Assembly: GCF_004794105.1 (NCBI RefSeq)
Contig: NZ_SRYR01000008.1
Coordinates: 51,707 to 115,706 of the forward strand
DNA length: 64,000 bases
Reading direction: 5' to 3'
Source: Clostridium sartagoforme
GTDB lineage: Bacteria; Bacillota; Clostridia; Clostridiales; Clostridiaceae
Shown: one piece after another, positions 18,873 through 27,714 of the stretch
How positions within the stretch are numbered: the first letter of the stretch is position 1
How the letters are laid out: every line of letters starts with the position of its first letter
The notes under the pieces: generated by a model
Told to the model about the DNA's origin: nothing
What the model saw: the letters and a program-made list of their open reading frames with translations, nothing else
Database searches by the model: none
Program-made: the position numbers and the translations under genes

Positions 18873-19664
18873 CTACCTTTCAAATATATTTCCAAAGGAG
18901 CCTAGTACACTTCCCTGGTCAACTGATTTCCCCATATTTTGAGGTGCTGATGCATATACTCTAGATGCAAGTTTACTAAAAGGTAAACTTTGAATCCAAA
19001 CTTCTCCAGGTCCAGTTAATGTTGCAAAGAATAAACCTTCTCCACCAAAAACTGCATTTTTTATTCCACCTACAAATTGTATATCATAGTTAACATTTTG
19101 AGTCATTGCAACTAGACAACCTGTATCTATTTTTAATGTTTCTCCTGGCATTAGAGTTCTCTTTACTATAGTTCCACCTGCATGAATAAATGCTAATCCA
19201 TCACCCTCAAGCTTTTGTAGTATAAATCCTTCTCCACCAAAGAATCCTGTACCTAGCTTTTTAGTAAAGGCTATTCCAATACTAACTCCTTTGGCACAAC
19301 ATAAAAAAGAATCTTTTTGACAAATTAATCTTCCACCATAATTTCTTAAATCCATAGGTAATATTTTGCCTGGGTAAGGCGCTGCAAAGGCAACTTTTTG
19401 TTTTGTCATTCCAGTATTGGTGAAAGCAGTCATAAATAGGCTTTCACCAGTGATTACTCTTTTGGCAGCACTTCCAAGTTTACCAAAGAAACCTCCACTT
19501 TGAGATTTTTCACTACCATCTCCAAAGATAGCATCCATGGTTATATAATTATCCATCATCATCATTGCCCCTGATTCTGCTACCACAGTTTCCCTTGGAT
19601 CTAATTCAATCTCCACAAACTGCATTTCATTCCCTTTAATTTCGTAATCTACTTCATGTGCCAT
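18873..19664 (-). CDS. AIM24 / TIGR00266 family protein
   Basis: 263 aa. The family features are an early acidic [18 protein letters not shown], the Gly-rich [20 protein letters not shown], and repeated [18 protein letters not shown] and [17 protein letters not shown] turns near the C-terminus. AIM24 proteins adopt a trimeric beta-barrel in the tubby-like superfamily; the bacterial function is not established. There is no signal peptide. It follows the LURP-one-like gene by 26 bases and is probably in one operon with it, so two different tubby-like folds are co-expressed. AGGAGG precedes the ATG. Confidence 0.85.
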   Translation of the reverse strand: MAHEVDYEIKGNEMQFVEIELDPRETVVAESGAMMMMDNYITMDAIFGDGSEKSQSGGFFGKLGSAAKRVITGESLFMTAFTNTGMTKQKVAFAAPYPGKILPMDLRNYGGRLICQKDSFLCCAKGVSIGIAFTKKLGTGFFGGEGFILQKLEGDGLAFIHAGGTIVKRTLMPGETLKIDTGCLVAMTQNVNYDIQFVGGIKNAVFGGEGLFFATLTGPGEVWIQSLPFSKLASRVYASAPQNMGKSVDQGSVLGSFGNIFER

Positions 19665-19690
19665 TTTATAAAATCCTCCTAATTTTATTA

Positions 19691-20173
19691 TTAATTGTTG
19701 TTATGAAATCTTACCATATCAATCATAATAAGCAATCCAATAAAAAATGTTGTATAATTTTCATCTAATACTTCTAGAAAGTATCTGTCTCTTCCAAAAG
19801 TAAATTCTTTATCTATTCTTCCTACTACTGTTCCAGCAATTTTAATCTCATAATGTCTTCCCAAAACACTAGTACTTTCCATTACCATATCTCCATATAT
19901 TCCTGATATATTATATTCAGGAATCATAATACTTTTATCTATAACAGCTATTTCATGCATGTTTTCATCATATGCAATATATTTATGAGCTCCTATTCTA
20001 AATTTTTGTTTTAGGTATAATATTTTCCTATTATTTGAATCATATACGCTTACATTTTTACCTATATCAAACTTATCCCCTTCAGCAATAAAAACCTTGT
20101 TGTCATTTTCATCATAAATATCAAACTTGGCTCCGAAAGCTATTAATCTTTCTTTAACATAAAATTTTCTCAT
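19691..20173 (-). CDS. LURP-one-related (LOR) family protein
   Basis: 160 aa. It is a beta-rich repeat protein ([66 protein letters not shown]). This fits the LOR/YxjI group of tubby-like proteins, ending in a hydrophobic C-terminal helix ([12 protein letters not shown]). The longest frame begins 23 codons further upstream, but AGGGGG lies 5-6 bases before the ATG at 20173, which starts the family-like [10 protein letters not shown]. It is the first gene of a likely two-gene unit with the AIM24 protein; a lipid- or membrane-linked role is inference. Confidence 0.7.
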   Translation of the reverse strand: MRKFYVKERLIAFGAKFDIYDENDNKVFIAEGDKFDIGKNVSVYDSNNRKILYLKQKFRIGAHKYIAYDENMHEIAVIDKSIMIPEYNISGIYGDMVMESTSVLGRHYEIKIAGTVVGRIDKEFTFGRDRYFLEVLDENYTTFFIGLLIMIDMVRFHNNN

Positions 20174-20452
20174 ATATCCCCCTAAAACATTTATTATTAA
20201 CTTTAAATATAGTATATTATACCACTTAATGAGTGTCAACATTTTTTATATTTTAATTTCATCTATTCATATCTTATGCCAGAATAATTAAAGTAAATCT
20301 AACTTTGTCCTTATAAATTAAATTTAACACCAAGATATCAATTATACATTTAACTCTTAAATATCAGATATCAATCTCCTAAATATTAAGTAATAATTTA
20401 TTTCCTTATGCTATTAATATAAATAATCATAGGTTTCATATATAAAATAAAA
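20174..20452. other. intergenic, no gene seen
   Basis: About 280 AT-rich bases between the LOR gene start and the murB terminator; presumably the LOR-AIM24 promoter. No clear promoter or RNA was picked out. Confidence 0.4.
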
Positions 20453-20496
20453 ATACTCTATATTTAAGTAACTTCTCTTACTTAAATATAGAGTAT
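20453..20496 (-). terminator. murB terminator
   Basis: A perfect 19-bp stem ATACTCTATATTTAAGTAA with a 6-base loop, with a T-rich tail on both strands. It lies just after the murB stop. Confidence 0.8.
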
Positions 20497-20503
20497 TTAT
20501 AAT

Positions 20504-21424
20504 TTATTTTTTATCTTCACCAATTATTCTAACTTCTGGATGAAGCTCAACATCAAATTTTTCTCTAACTTCATTTTGAATATGTGCTATTAAATCTAGT
20601 ATATCTTTAGCTGTTGCATTGCTTTTATTAATTACAAAGCCTGAATGCTTTTCTGAAACAGCCGCTCCACCTATTCCATATCCTTTTAACCCAGCATCTT
20701 GAATTAATTTACCAGCATAATAACCTACTGGTCTTTTAAAAGTACTTCCTGCTGAAGGATATTCTAGAGGTTGTTTTGATTCTCTTTTATTAGTTAGATC
20801 TTCAACAATTTCTTTTATCTTTCTAACTTCGCCATGTTTTAATTTAAACCTAGCTGATAAAACAATGTAGTTCTTCTTCATTACTACTGAAGATCTATAA
20901 CCTAGCTCTAATTCATCCTTTGATAAAACCTTAATTTCACCATTGTTATCTATAACTTCAGCACTCTCTATTACATGAGCAATTTCTCCATCATAGGCTC
21001 CAGCATTCATAAATACAGCTCCACCTATAGTTCCAGGTATACCACACGCAAATTCAAAACCTGTCAAAGAATTATTTAAAGCTTCATTAGATACATCTTT
21101 CAGCATAGCTCCACATTCAGCTTCAATTACTTCACCTTGAACTGTAATGTTTTTTACTTCATTAAATTTTATTACTACACCTTTAATTCCGCCATCTCTT
21201 ACTAAAAGGTTTGACCCATTTCCTACTACAAAGTAAGGTATGTTGTTGTTCTTACATATTTCTATAGTCTTTACAACTTGATCTTTATTTTCAGGAATTA
21301 ATAGAATATCAGCAGGGCCACCAACTCTGAAATGAACATAATTTTTCATTTCTGCATCTACAATAACATTTTCGCTTTTATAAAACTCTTTAAATAAGCC
21401 TTCAAATTTCTTATATTGATTCAT
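20504..21424 (-). CDS. murB: UDP-N-acetylenolpyruvoylglucosamine reductase MurB
   Basis: 306 aa. The FAD-binding part has FRVGGPADILLIP and GNGSNLLVRDGGIKGVVI, then GIPGTIGGAVFMNAGAYDGEI. The catalytic region has RSSVV and YPSAGSTFKRPVGYYAGKLIQDAGLKG with the proton-donor Ser, and the C-terminal HPEVRIIGE carries the catalytic Glu. It is type II-like in length and lacks the extra loop of E. coli MurB. It reduces enolpyruvyl UDP-GlcNAc to UDP-MurNAc with NADPH in peptidoglycan synthesis. It follows uvrC by 113 bases in the same direction. AAGGAG precedes the ATG. Confidence 0.96.
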   Translation of the reverse strand: MNQYKKFEGLFKEFYKSENVIVDAEMKNYVHFRVGGPADILLIPENKDQVVKTIEICKNNNIPYFVVGNGSNLLVRDGGIKGVVIKFNEVKNITVQGEVIEAECGAMLKDVSNEALNNSLTGFEFACGIPGTIGGAVFMNAGAYDGEIAHVIESAEVIDNNGEIKVLSKDELELGYRSSVVMKKNYIVLSARFKLKHGEVRKIKEIVEDLTNKRESKQPLEYPSAGSTFKRPVGYYAGKLIQDAGLKGYGIGGAAVSEKHSGFVINKSNATAKDILDLIAHIQNEVREKFDVELHPEVRIIGEDKK

Positions 21425-21537
21425 ACCTAACTCCTTATAAATAACCAGTAATACTTACATAGTATAAATTAAAATTTATTAATTAACAACCCATTAAAGC
21501 CATATTTGTATATTATAATTAATTTATAAGCACTTTG

Positions 21538-23409
21538 TTACTTTTTTTCCTCTGTCTTAAAGTAACTTATTATACTATTAGCTGCTTTCCTGTCTATACT
21601 TGGAGTTTCCAATAGCTCTTCGTAGGTTGCATTCTTTATATTTTCAACACTTCCAAACTTCATTAAAAGATTTCTTCTTCGTCTTTCTCCAACATTAGGA
21701 ATATCCTCTAATATAGAATGTAGTGTTCTTTTATCTCTTAAGGTTCTATGATATGTAATTGCAAATCTATGAACCTCATCTTGTATTCTTCTAATCATTT
21801 GCATTAAATTCGAACTTCTATTTATAATTAACTCATTATTATTATAAATTATCCCTCTAGTTTGGTGTTTATCATCTTTAACTAAACCACAAACAGGAAT
21901 GCTTATATTTAGACTATCTAAAACTTCTAAAGCTACATTTACCTGTCCCTTACCCCCATCCATCATAATAAGATCTGGGAAACTAGAGAATTTACCGCTT
22001 GAAAAATTCAGTTGCTTCTCTTGAATCTTCTTTATTTCTTCAAGTCCATGTTTAAATCTTCTTTCTAGAATTTCCCTCATACTATCATAATCATTAGCAC
22101 CTTTAACAGACTTTATCTTAAACCTTCTATAATCACTATTTTTAGCTCTTCCTTCTTCAAAAACTACCATAGTACCAACTGAATCAACTCCCTGAATATT
22201 AGATATATCATATGATTCTATTCTAAAAGGTGGTTCATCTAAATCTAGCATATCTTGAAGCTCTTGTAGAGAAACCCTATTTATTTCTTTTTCTTTTAAA
22301 TACTTATCTTTAAATTGCTCAAGAGTAATTTTAGCATTTTTCTTAACCATCTCAAGCATATCTTTCTTTTGTCCTTTTTGAGGTATCTTAACCCAAGCCT
22401 TAGCCCCTCTTTTTATAGTTAAAAACTCCTCAATAAGTTCAGTATCATTTATATAAGGTAAATAAATTGTTTTAGGCACCTTTGCTGTACCACCATAAAA
22501 GCTCGTAATAAAGTCTTCTAATACCTCTCCTACTTCATCACCAGCAGTATTCTCACAGATAAAATGCTCTCTACCAATTACCTTACCATCTCTAGAGAAG
22601 AATACTTGAATACAACTATCCTTTTCATCTTCATAAATATTTATGAAGTCCTCATCACCTTCCATAGTCTTAAATATCTTTTGCTTTTCAACTATAGCTT
22701 CAATTGCAAGGATTTTATCTCTAAATTTAGCTGCCTTTTCAAATTCTAATTCTTTTGAGGCATCTTCCATTTCCTTTTTTAGCGAATTTACTATTGTCTT
22801 ATCTTTTCCATTAAGTATATCCATGACATCACTTATCATTTTGCCGTACTCTTCTTTTGTAATATAACCTGCACAAGGAGCATCACATTTTTTTATATGA
22901 TAATTTAAGCAAGGTCTAACTGGAGTACTATTTTCATTAATTAATAATTTGCAAGTTCTTAATGGAAATATCTTATTAATTAAAGTTATAGTCTCATATA
23001 CTGCTGTCCCATTTGTATATGGTCCAAAGTATTTAGCTCCATCCTTTGCATATTTCCTAGTTACAAAGACCCTAGGGAAATCATCATTGTTAGTTATTTT
23101 TATAAATGGATAAAACTTATCATCCTTTAATGCAATATTATATCTAGGACTATATTTTTTAATTAAGTTACATTCTAAAATTAAAGCTTCCATCTCAGAA
23201 TCAGTAACTATATACTCAAATTCAGAAATATTCTTTACCATTACTTTTACTTTTTCAGAGTGATTTTTTGAATTTTGAAAGTAACTTTTTACTCTATTTT
23301 TTAAAACTTTTGCCTTACCTACATAAATTACTTCACCAAGGCTATTTTTCATTATGTAAACCCCTGGTTTTTCTGGTAGGTTCTTTAAATGGTATTCAAA
23401 ATCAAACAT
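21538..23409 (-). CDS. uvrC: excinuclease ABC subunit C
   Basis: 623 aa. The N-terminal GIY-YIG nuclease domain (LPEKPGVYIMKNSLGEVIYVGKAK) is followed by the Cys cluster region CLNYHIKKCDAPCAGYI and the UVR (UvrB-binding) motif EKAAKFRDKILAIE. Next come the C-terminal RNase H-like nuclease (ESYDISNIQG, DLIMMDGGKGQ) and a double helix-hairpin-helix (IPNVGERRRRNLLMKFG). It makes both incisions in nucleotide-excision repair with UvrA and UvrB, both encoded within 14 kb. AGGAG precedes the ATG. No LexA box is seen in its leader. Confidence 0.97.
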   Translation of the reverse strand: MFDFEYHLKNLPEKPGVYIMKNSLGEVIYVGKAKVLKNRVKSYFQNSKNHSEKVKVMVKNISEFEYIVTDSEMEALILECNLIKKYSPRYNIALKDDKFYPFIKITNNDDFPRVFVTRKYAKDGAKYFGPYTNGTAVYETITLINKIFPLRTCKLLINENSTPVRPCLNYHIKKCDAPCAGYITKEEYGKMISDVMDILNGKDKTIVNSLKKEMEDASKELEFEKAAKFRDKILAIEAIVEKQKIFKTMEGDEDFINIYEDEKDSCIQVFFSRDGKVIGREHFICENTAGDEVGEVLEDFITSFYGGTAKVPKTIYLPYINDTELIEEFLTIKRGAKAWVKIPQKGQKKDMLEMVKKNAKITLEQFKDKYLKEKEINRVSLQELQDMLDLDEPPFRIESYDISNIQGVDSVGTMVVFEEGRAKNSDYRRFKIKSVKGANDYDSMREILERRFKHGLEEIKKIQEKQLNFSSGKFSSFPDLIMMDGGKGQVNVALEVLDSLNISIPVCGLVKDDKHQTRGIIYNNNELIINRSSNLMQMIRRIQDEVHRFAITYHRTLRDKRTLHSILEDIPNVGERRRRNLLMKFGSVENIKNATYEELLETPSIDRKAANSIISYFKTEEKK

Positions 23410-23524
23410 TTAAATTACTCCTCCAAATAATCATTTTGCAAGATTAATTTTATCACTACTAATAAATAATACAATAGAAAAGTAACTCTAAAATATATAA
23501 TTATTATTTTCTCATTATCTCATA

Positions 23525-23556
23525 AGAGCTGTCGCATTAGCATTTGTGCGACAGCA
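23525..23556 (-). terminator. hairpin after rmlC
   Basis: GCTGTCGCA / TGCGACAGC 9-bp stem with a 10-base loop, following the rmlC stop; the following tract TCTTATG is a weak U-run. Confidence 0.6.
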
Positions 23557-23569
23557 TAATCTCTCTTAA

Positions 23570-24118
23570 TTAAAAAGGTGAAGTAAAATCTTCAAATTTG
23601 GGCCAAGTTGTATCTTCATGCTCAACTAAAACCTTATTATAATCAAAACTCCAAGGTATATCTAAGGAATTCCAATGAACTCCTCCCCTTAAGCTTCTTA
23701 TAAAAGGCTTAGTAACTTTATAATAAATTAGTGCCTCCTTGTTTCCCTTAATGTAATATCCGTGGGCACAACCTGATGGAACATATATTAAATTTTTATT
23801 TTCTTCATTAAGATTTACCTTAGTAAACTTTCCAAAGGTTTTTGATTCTTTTCTTAAATCAATTACTACATCTTCAATTTCCCCAACTATACATGTAATT
23901 AACTTATCATGTCCCTCTGGTGGCAATTGAAAATGCATCCCTCTCACAGTCCCTGATTTTGCTATTGCGTAATACTCCTCTTTAAATTCTGTACTTAATC
24001 CATATATATTAAACTGACTTTCACTAAAAATTTTAATTAAATCGCAAGTGCTCTCCATAGATACTGTCGGTGTAATTAAGTAGCAACCTTCAACTTCTAA
24101 ACCCTTAACCCTAAACAT
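23570..24118 (-). CDS. rfbC: dTDP-4-dehydrorhamnose 3,5-epimerase family (RmlC-like)
   Basis: 182 aa, cupin fold. It shows SESQFNIYGLS, the catalytic-His motif RGMHFQLPPEGHDKL, GEIEDVVIDLRKES, VPSGCAHGYYI and WNSLDIPW near the end. Canonical RmlC converts dTDP-4-keto-6-deoxyglucose to the 4-keto-rhamnose form. No rmlA, rmlB or rmlD is nearby, so it may act in another deoxysugar route or with distant partners. It is flanked by its own terminator and an untranslated stretch, so it is monocistronic. AAGGAG lies 9 bases before the ATG. Confidence 0.88.
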   Translation of the reverse strand: MFRVKGLEVEGCYLITPTVSMESTCDLIKIFSESQFNIYGLSTEFKEEYYAIAKSGTVRGMHFQLPPEGHDKLITCIVGEIEDVVIDLRKESKTFGKFTKVNLNEENKNLIYVPSGCAHGYYIKGNKEALIYYKVTKPFIRSLRGGVHWNSLDIPWSFDYNKVLVEHEDTTWPKFEDFTSPF

Positions 24119-24295
24119 AAATAATGTCTCCTTTTGTCCTTTCGTATTGAAAATTTGTCATATCTTAATATATGCTTAGAGTTAATTGATTTGTTCCACC
24201 TAGCCTAGACATGTAATAAAAATTACTTTCGCACCACAAAAGAAAAATGAAAAAATGGCGGAAAAAAGCCGTCCTTGACAACTTTTAGATTAAAT
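24119..24295. other. intergenic, no gene seen
   Basis: AT-rich stretch between the rmlC start and the PBP terminator; it likely contains the rmlC promoter. No gene or RNA recognised. Confidence 0.4.
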
Positions 24296-24323
24296 ATTAA
24301 AAGGCTGCCTTTTTGCAGCCTCT
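24296..24323 (-). terminator. terminator of the FHA-RodA-PBP transcript
   Basis: AGGCTGCAAAAAGGCAGCCT hairpin followed by TTTTAATATTT on the minus strand, about 115 bases after the PBP stop. Confidence 0.75.
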
Positions 24324-24360
24324 TAATAAAAACTATCTTTTCAGTGATTATTAAAAAATC

Positions 24361-24439
24361 ACATCCTTAATTTTTCATTATTCATTATAAATTTTTCATT
24401 ATAATTTCTTCATTTTTTCATTCTTTAATTTTCCCATTC
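24361..24439. repeat. AT-rich repeat of the GAAGAATGAAAAATT type
   Basis: Repeated TTTTTCATTATTCAT / TTTTTCATTCTTTAATTTT units in the 3' untranslated region of the PBP gene. The same word family occurs at 33432-33560 and 52745-52900, each time between a stop codon and the next gene. Confidence 0.5.
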
Positions 24440-25906
24440 CTAATAGCCTAATATTGCCATCCTAACTACCTTTGAGGCTATATCTGCTGCTGAACCAGCT
24501 CCATTTTCACCTTCTTCAACTATTACAGCAACTGCAATTTGTGGATCATCTACTGGTGCTACAGATATAAACCATCCATGAGGTATTCCTTCTGATCCAT
24601 CTTCTAACATGTAATCAGCTGTACCAGTTTTCCCTCCAGCATTTGTACCTTCAAAGGCTGGCCATCTATATATATTGTTAGATACTAAATATCCCATATA
24701 TTCTTTAACAGTACCTGCAATATCCTTAGATATTACATCTGACTTTAAAGCTTTATTTGGATATTCTTTTATAGTATTTCCATCCTTATCTACAATTTTA
24801 TTAACTAATTTAGGTTGCATTAAGACTCCATCATTTGCAACAGTTGATGCTACTATAGCCATCTGAATTGGTGTACTTAATACACTACCTTGACCTATAC
24901 CACTTTGAGCAATATTACCTATTTCTTCAGGCTTTAATGCAGGGAATTTACTTGCTGGTATAGTGACACCTGTTCCATTAATTCTTGCATTAAATCCGAA
25001 TCTTTCAGATACTTCTTTTAGCTTTTCATTTCCCATTTCCATAGCTAATGTTCCAAAAACTACATTACTAGAAACTCTATATGCCATTTGTAAACTAAGA
25101 TCTCCATGAGCTTGCATCATATAGTTATTTAATTCTCTACCATCAGGGAATGTAATTTTACCTGTGTCACTAAAAGTTCTATTTGCTATACTAGGGTCAT
25201 TTTCTAATGCTGCTGCTAATGTTACAGTTTTAAATACAGATCCAGGTGGGTACATACCATCAACAGCCCTATTTAAAAGCTTAAACTCTTTATCTACTCC
25301 TGTATTAGCATCTTCTATTGCTTGCTCTAAATTAGCAGGATCATAAGTAGGTTTAGAAACCATAGCTAGGATTTCTCCTGTCTTAGGATTTAAAGCTACT
25401 ACAGCTCCTTTTAAGTCTCCCATAGCATCATAAGCAGCCTTTTGGATATCATGATCTAAAGTCGTTACAATGCCATTTCCAACTTTTTCTTCGTCCCTAT
25501 TTTCAAAGGCTTTCTTTATATCAAAATCACTTAAGAAGCTTCTTATTCCATTACCGAAACTATTATATGTTGAAAGCTCAGAATCAAACTCTTCTTCCAA
25601 GCCAGTTAGTCCAAATCTTTCATCTATATATCCTAATGAATGAACATATAAATCACCATAAGTATATTCTCTACTTTGGTTATCTTTATCTATCCTAACA
25701 CTATTAGTTAATGCTTCTCCATCTCTTGAATAAATAGTTCCTCTTAAGACTTCATTTCTCTTTGCCCAAAGTCTTTTGTTACCTGTATCATTTGCTATAT
25801 CAGGGCCTTTAAAGACTTGGAAATATGCTATATATGATATTAGGGCTATAAAACAAAATAGAAATATAACCATAACGTTTCTTACACTCTTAGATAATTC
25901 TTTCAT
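24440..25906 (-). CDS. class B penicillin-binding protein (transpeptidase)
   Basis: 488 aa. One N-terminal membrane helix (about 11-30) precedes a short dimerisation region and the transpeptidase domain. The catalytic SxxK is PPGSVFKT, the SxN motif is RVSSNV, and KTG is AGGKTGTADYM. It cross-links peptidoglycan outside the membrane. It lacks the PASTA domains of spore or division PBPs. It follows a RodA/FtsW-type glycosyltransferase gene (31-base gap) and an FHA gene. SEDS-bPBP pairs work as one synthase complex, and the order FHA-SEDS-PBP is known from actinobacteria (RodA-PbpA near FHA proteins). Whether it serves elongation, division or sporulation is not decided by sequence. Confidence 0.92.
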   Translation of the reverse strand: MKELSKSVRNVMVIFLFCFIALISYIAYFQVFKGPDIANDTGNKRLWAKRNEVLRGTIYSRDGEALTNSVRIDKDNQSREYTYGDLYVHSLGYIDERFGLTGLEEEFDSELSTYNSFGNGIRSFLSDFDIKKAFENRDEEKVGNGIVTTLDHDIQKAAYDAMGDLKGAVVALNPKTGEILAMVSKPTYDPANLEQAIEDANTGVDKEFKLLNRAVDGMYPPGSVFKTVTLAAALENDPSIANRTFSDTGKITFPDGRELNNYMMQAHGDLSLQMAYRVSSNVVFGTLAMEMGNEKLKEVSERFGFNARINGTGVTIPASKFPALKPEEIGNIAQSGIGQGSVLSTPIQMAIVASTVANDGVLMQPKLVNKIVDKDGNTIKEYPNKALKSDVISKDIAGTVKEYMGYLVSNNIYRWPAFEGTNAGGKTGTADYMLEDGSEGIPHGWFISVAPVDDPQIAVAVIVEEGENGAGSAADIASKVVRMAILGY

Positions 25907-25937
25907 AGCTCCTCCTTATTATAATATCTAACACCTA

Positions 25938-27173
25938 TTAGGCCTCAGAAATTTTTTGTAATATGCCTAATGCAAAGAACATAGTTAACATAGAACTACC
26001 ACCATAACTAATAAGAGGTAGTGTTATACCTGTTAAAGGTATTACAGTGAAAATACCACCTATAATAACTAAGGTTTGACAGGCTATCATGGTACTAAAT
26101 CCAACTGCTACTAATTGGCTGAATGCATCATTAGTAACAAAAGCATTTCTAATACCTCTATAAAATAATAAGAAGTATATTATCATTAAACCAACTGCAA
26201 ATATCATTCCAAAATCTTCACATATTACTGCAAAGATAAAATCACTTTCACTTGCAAAGATTAAATCAGGAGCATATCCTTTTCCAAGACCAACTCCACG
26301 CAATCCTCCAGAAGCTATTGCATAAAGACCTTGGACAATTTGATATCCCTCATCATGGGCATACTTCCATGGATCTAACCAAATCATAACTCTTCTCTGA
26401 ACGTGTCCAAATACCCCATAAGCCCCTAAAGCTCCTACTGCTGAAAGCCCTAAACAAGTAAATACGTACTTCTTCTTAGATGTTGCTATGTAAAGCATAG
26501 TTACTGATATACCGAAGAAAATTAACGTAGATCCAAGATCTGTTTGTAAAACCATACATACTAGTGAAAACATCACTACTAATGCTGGTTCAATAAGCTG
26601 CTTAAAATCTTCTTTAATAACATTCTTACTTTCATATTTAATTAAAGCAGATGCTAAATATAGAACTAATGCTATTTTCCCAAACTCAGATGGTTGAAAG
26701 CTAATTGGTCCTAAATAAACCCAGTTCATAGCTCCATTAGTTCTTATTCCAGTTACTAATCCAAATATAAGTCCCATAGGCATTAACACTAAGGTTAATA
26801 TCATATATATCTTCTTATACCCAGCAAAGCTTTTTAAATCTGGCATGGCTACAACTATAGTTATATAAGCTACTATCCCAAGGACTGCCCAAACTAATTG
26901 CTTTAATGCAAAACTAGGATCTATTCTATATAATACAGCTATTCCTACTACTGCAAGAATACTAGAAAAAATTAACAGAAATTTATCTCCTTCTGGATAA
27001 AACCTTCTAATAAGGTAATGAGAAAATCCTATTATAATACATAAAACTACTCCTATAATTAATGCCTTTGTATCAAAGGGCTTTTGTAATAACCCTAGGT
27101 TTGTAAATAAAAGTAAGCATAATAAATAAATTAATTTAAGAACTCTTTTTTCTAACTTTAACGTCTTATTCAT
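25938..27173 (-). CDS. FtsW/RodA/SpoVE-family (SEDS) peptidoglycan polymerase
   Basis: 411 aa, about ten membrane helices. It shows the SEDS features QPSEFGKIALVLYLA, the Asp-containing LQTDLGSTLIF, RVMIWLDPWKYAHDEGYQIVQGLYAIASGG, and the ESDFIFAVICEDFG and PLTGITLPLISYGGSS motifs. It polymerises lipid II into glycan strands with its cognate class B PBP, the next gene. The N-terminus carries additional helices compared with Bacillus RodA, as is common for clostridial and actinobacterial RodA-like proteins. It starts 10 bases after the FHA gene, so the three are co-transcribed. Confidence 0.93.
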   Translation of the reverse strand: MNKTLKLEKRVLKLIYLLCLLLFTNLGLLQKPFDTKALIIGVVLCIIIGFSHYLIRRFYPEGDKFLLIFSSILAVVGIAVLYRIDPSFALKQLVWAVLGIVAYITIVVAMPDLKSFAGYKKIYMILTLVLMPMGLIFGLVTGIRTNGAMNWVYLGPISFQPSEFGKIALVLYLASALIKYESKNVIKEDFKQLIEPALVVMFSLVCMVLQTDLGSTLIFFGISVTMLYIATSKKKYVFTCLGLSAVGALGAYGVFGHVQRRVMIWLDPWKYAHDEGYQIVQGLYAIASGGLRGVGLGKGYAPDLIFASESDFIFAVICEDFGMIFAVGLMIIYFLLFYRGIRNAFVTNDAFSQLVAVGFSTMIACQTLVIIGGIFTVIPLTGITLPLISYGGSSMLTMFFALGILQKISEA

Positions 27174-27183
27174 ATCCTCACCT

Positions 27184-27639
27184 CTATTTTTTATCAGCTC
27201 TTATAACCTTGAAAGTTGCACTTCCTATTCTTATCTTATCATTAGCTTTAATCTTACAGCGTCCCTTTACTTTTCCATCATTGACAAAGACACCATTAGT
27301 ACTATTTAAATCTTCTACTTCTATCTCATTATTTCTAACTATAATTTTAGCATGGCTTCCCGAAACATATTGATCAGTTAATCTTATAGTATTTCCTTCT
27401 TTTCTACCTATTGTTAAGCTATCATTTAATAATAAAACTGATCCCTCTTCTAAGCTTGAGTTATCTCCAGCACTTAACACTTCTATTCCAAAATTTCTTA
27501 CTGCTGAAGATGGCCTTCTTCTTCTTCCGCCACCCTTAACATCCTTGTACATTATTTTTAGTGCATAGTAAATTATAAAATACAAAATTATTATAAAAAT
27601 TACACCAAAAACAAATGTCATTAGTTCTGAAAAACCCAT
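27184..27639 (-). CDS. membrane-anchored FHA-domain protein
   Basis: 151 aa. An N-terminal membrane helix (about 8-30) and a basic linker (GGGRRRRPSSAV) lead to an FHA domain (about 60-148) with SLTIGRKEGNTIRL, YVSGSHAKI and the NSTNGVFVN signature. FHA domains bind phosphothreonine, so it may recruit proteins modified by a Ser/Thr kinase (PrkC type, not in this window) to the RodA-PBP complex encoded directly downstream. This mirrors the FhaA/FhaB-RodA-PbpA cluster of actinobacteria. It is 75 bases after uvrA with no terminator between, so read-through from uvrA is possible. Confidence 0.9.
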   Translation of the reverse strand: MGFSELMTFVFGVIFIIILYFIIYYALKIMYKDVKGGGRRRRPSSAVRNFGIEVLSAGDNSSLEEGSVLLLNDSLTIGRKEGNTIRLTDQYVSGSHAKIIVRNNEIEVEDLNSTNGVFVNDGKVKGRCKIKANDKIRIGSATFKVIRADKK

Positions 27640-27714
27640 ATTCCACCTCTAAATTACTATTATATTACCATTATATATTAAAACTTATAGCCAAAAATAA
27701 CAAGAGTAATAGCC

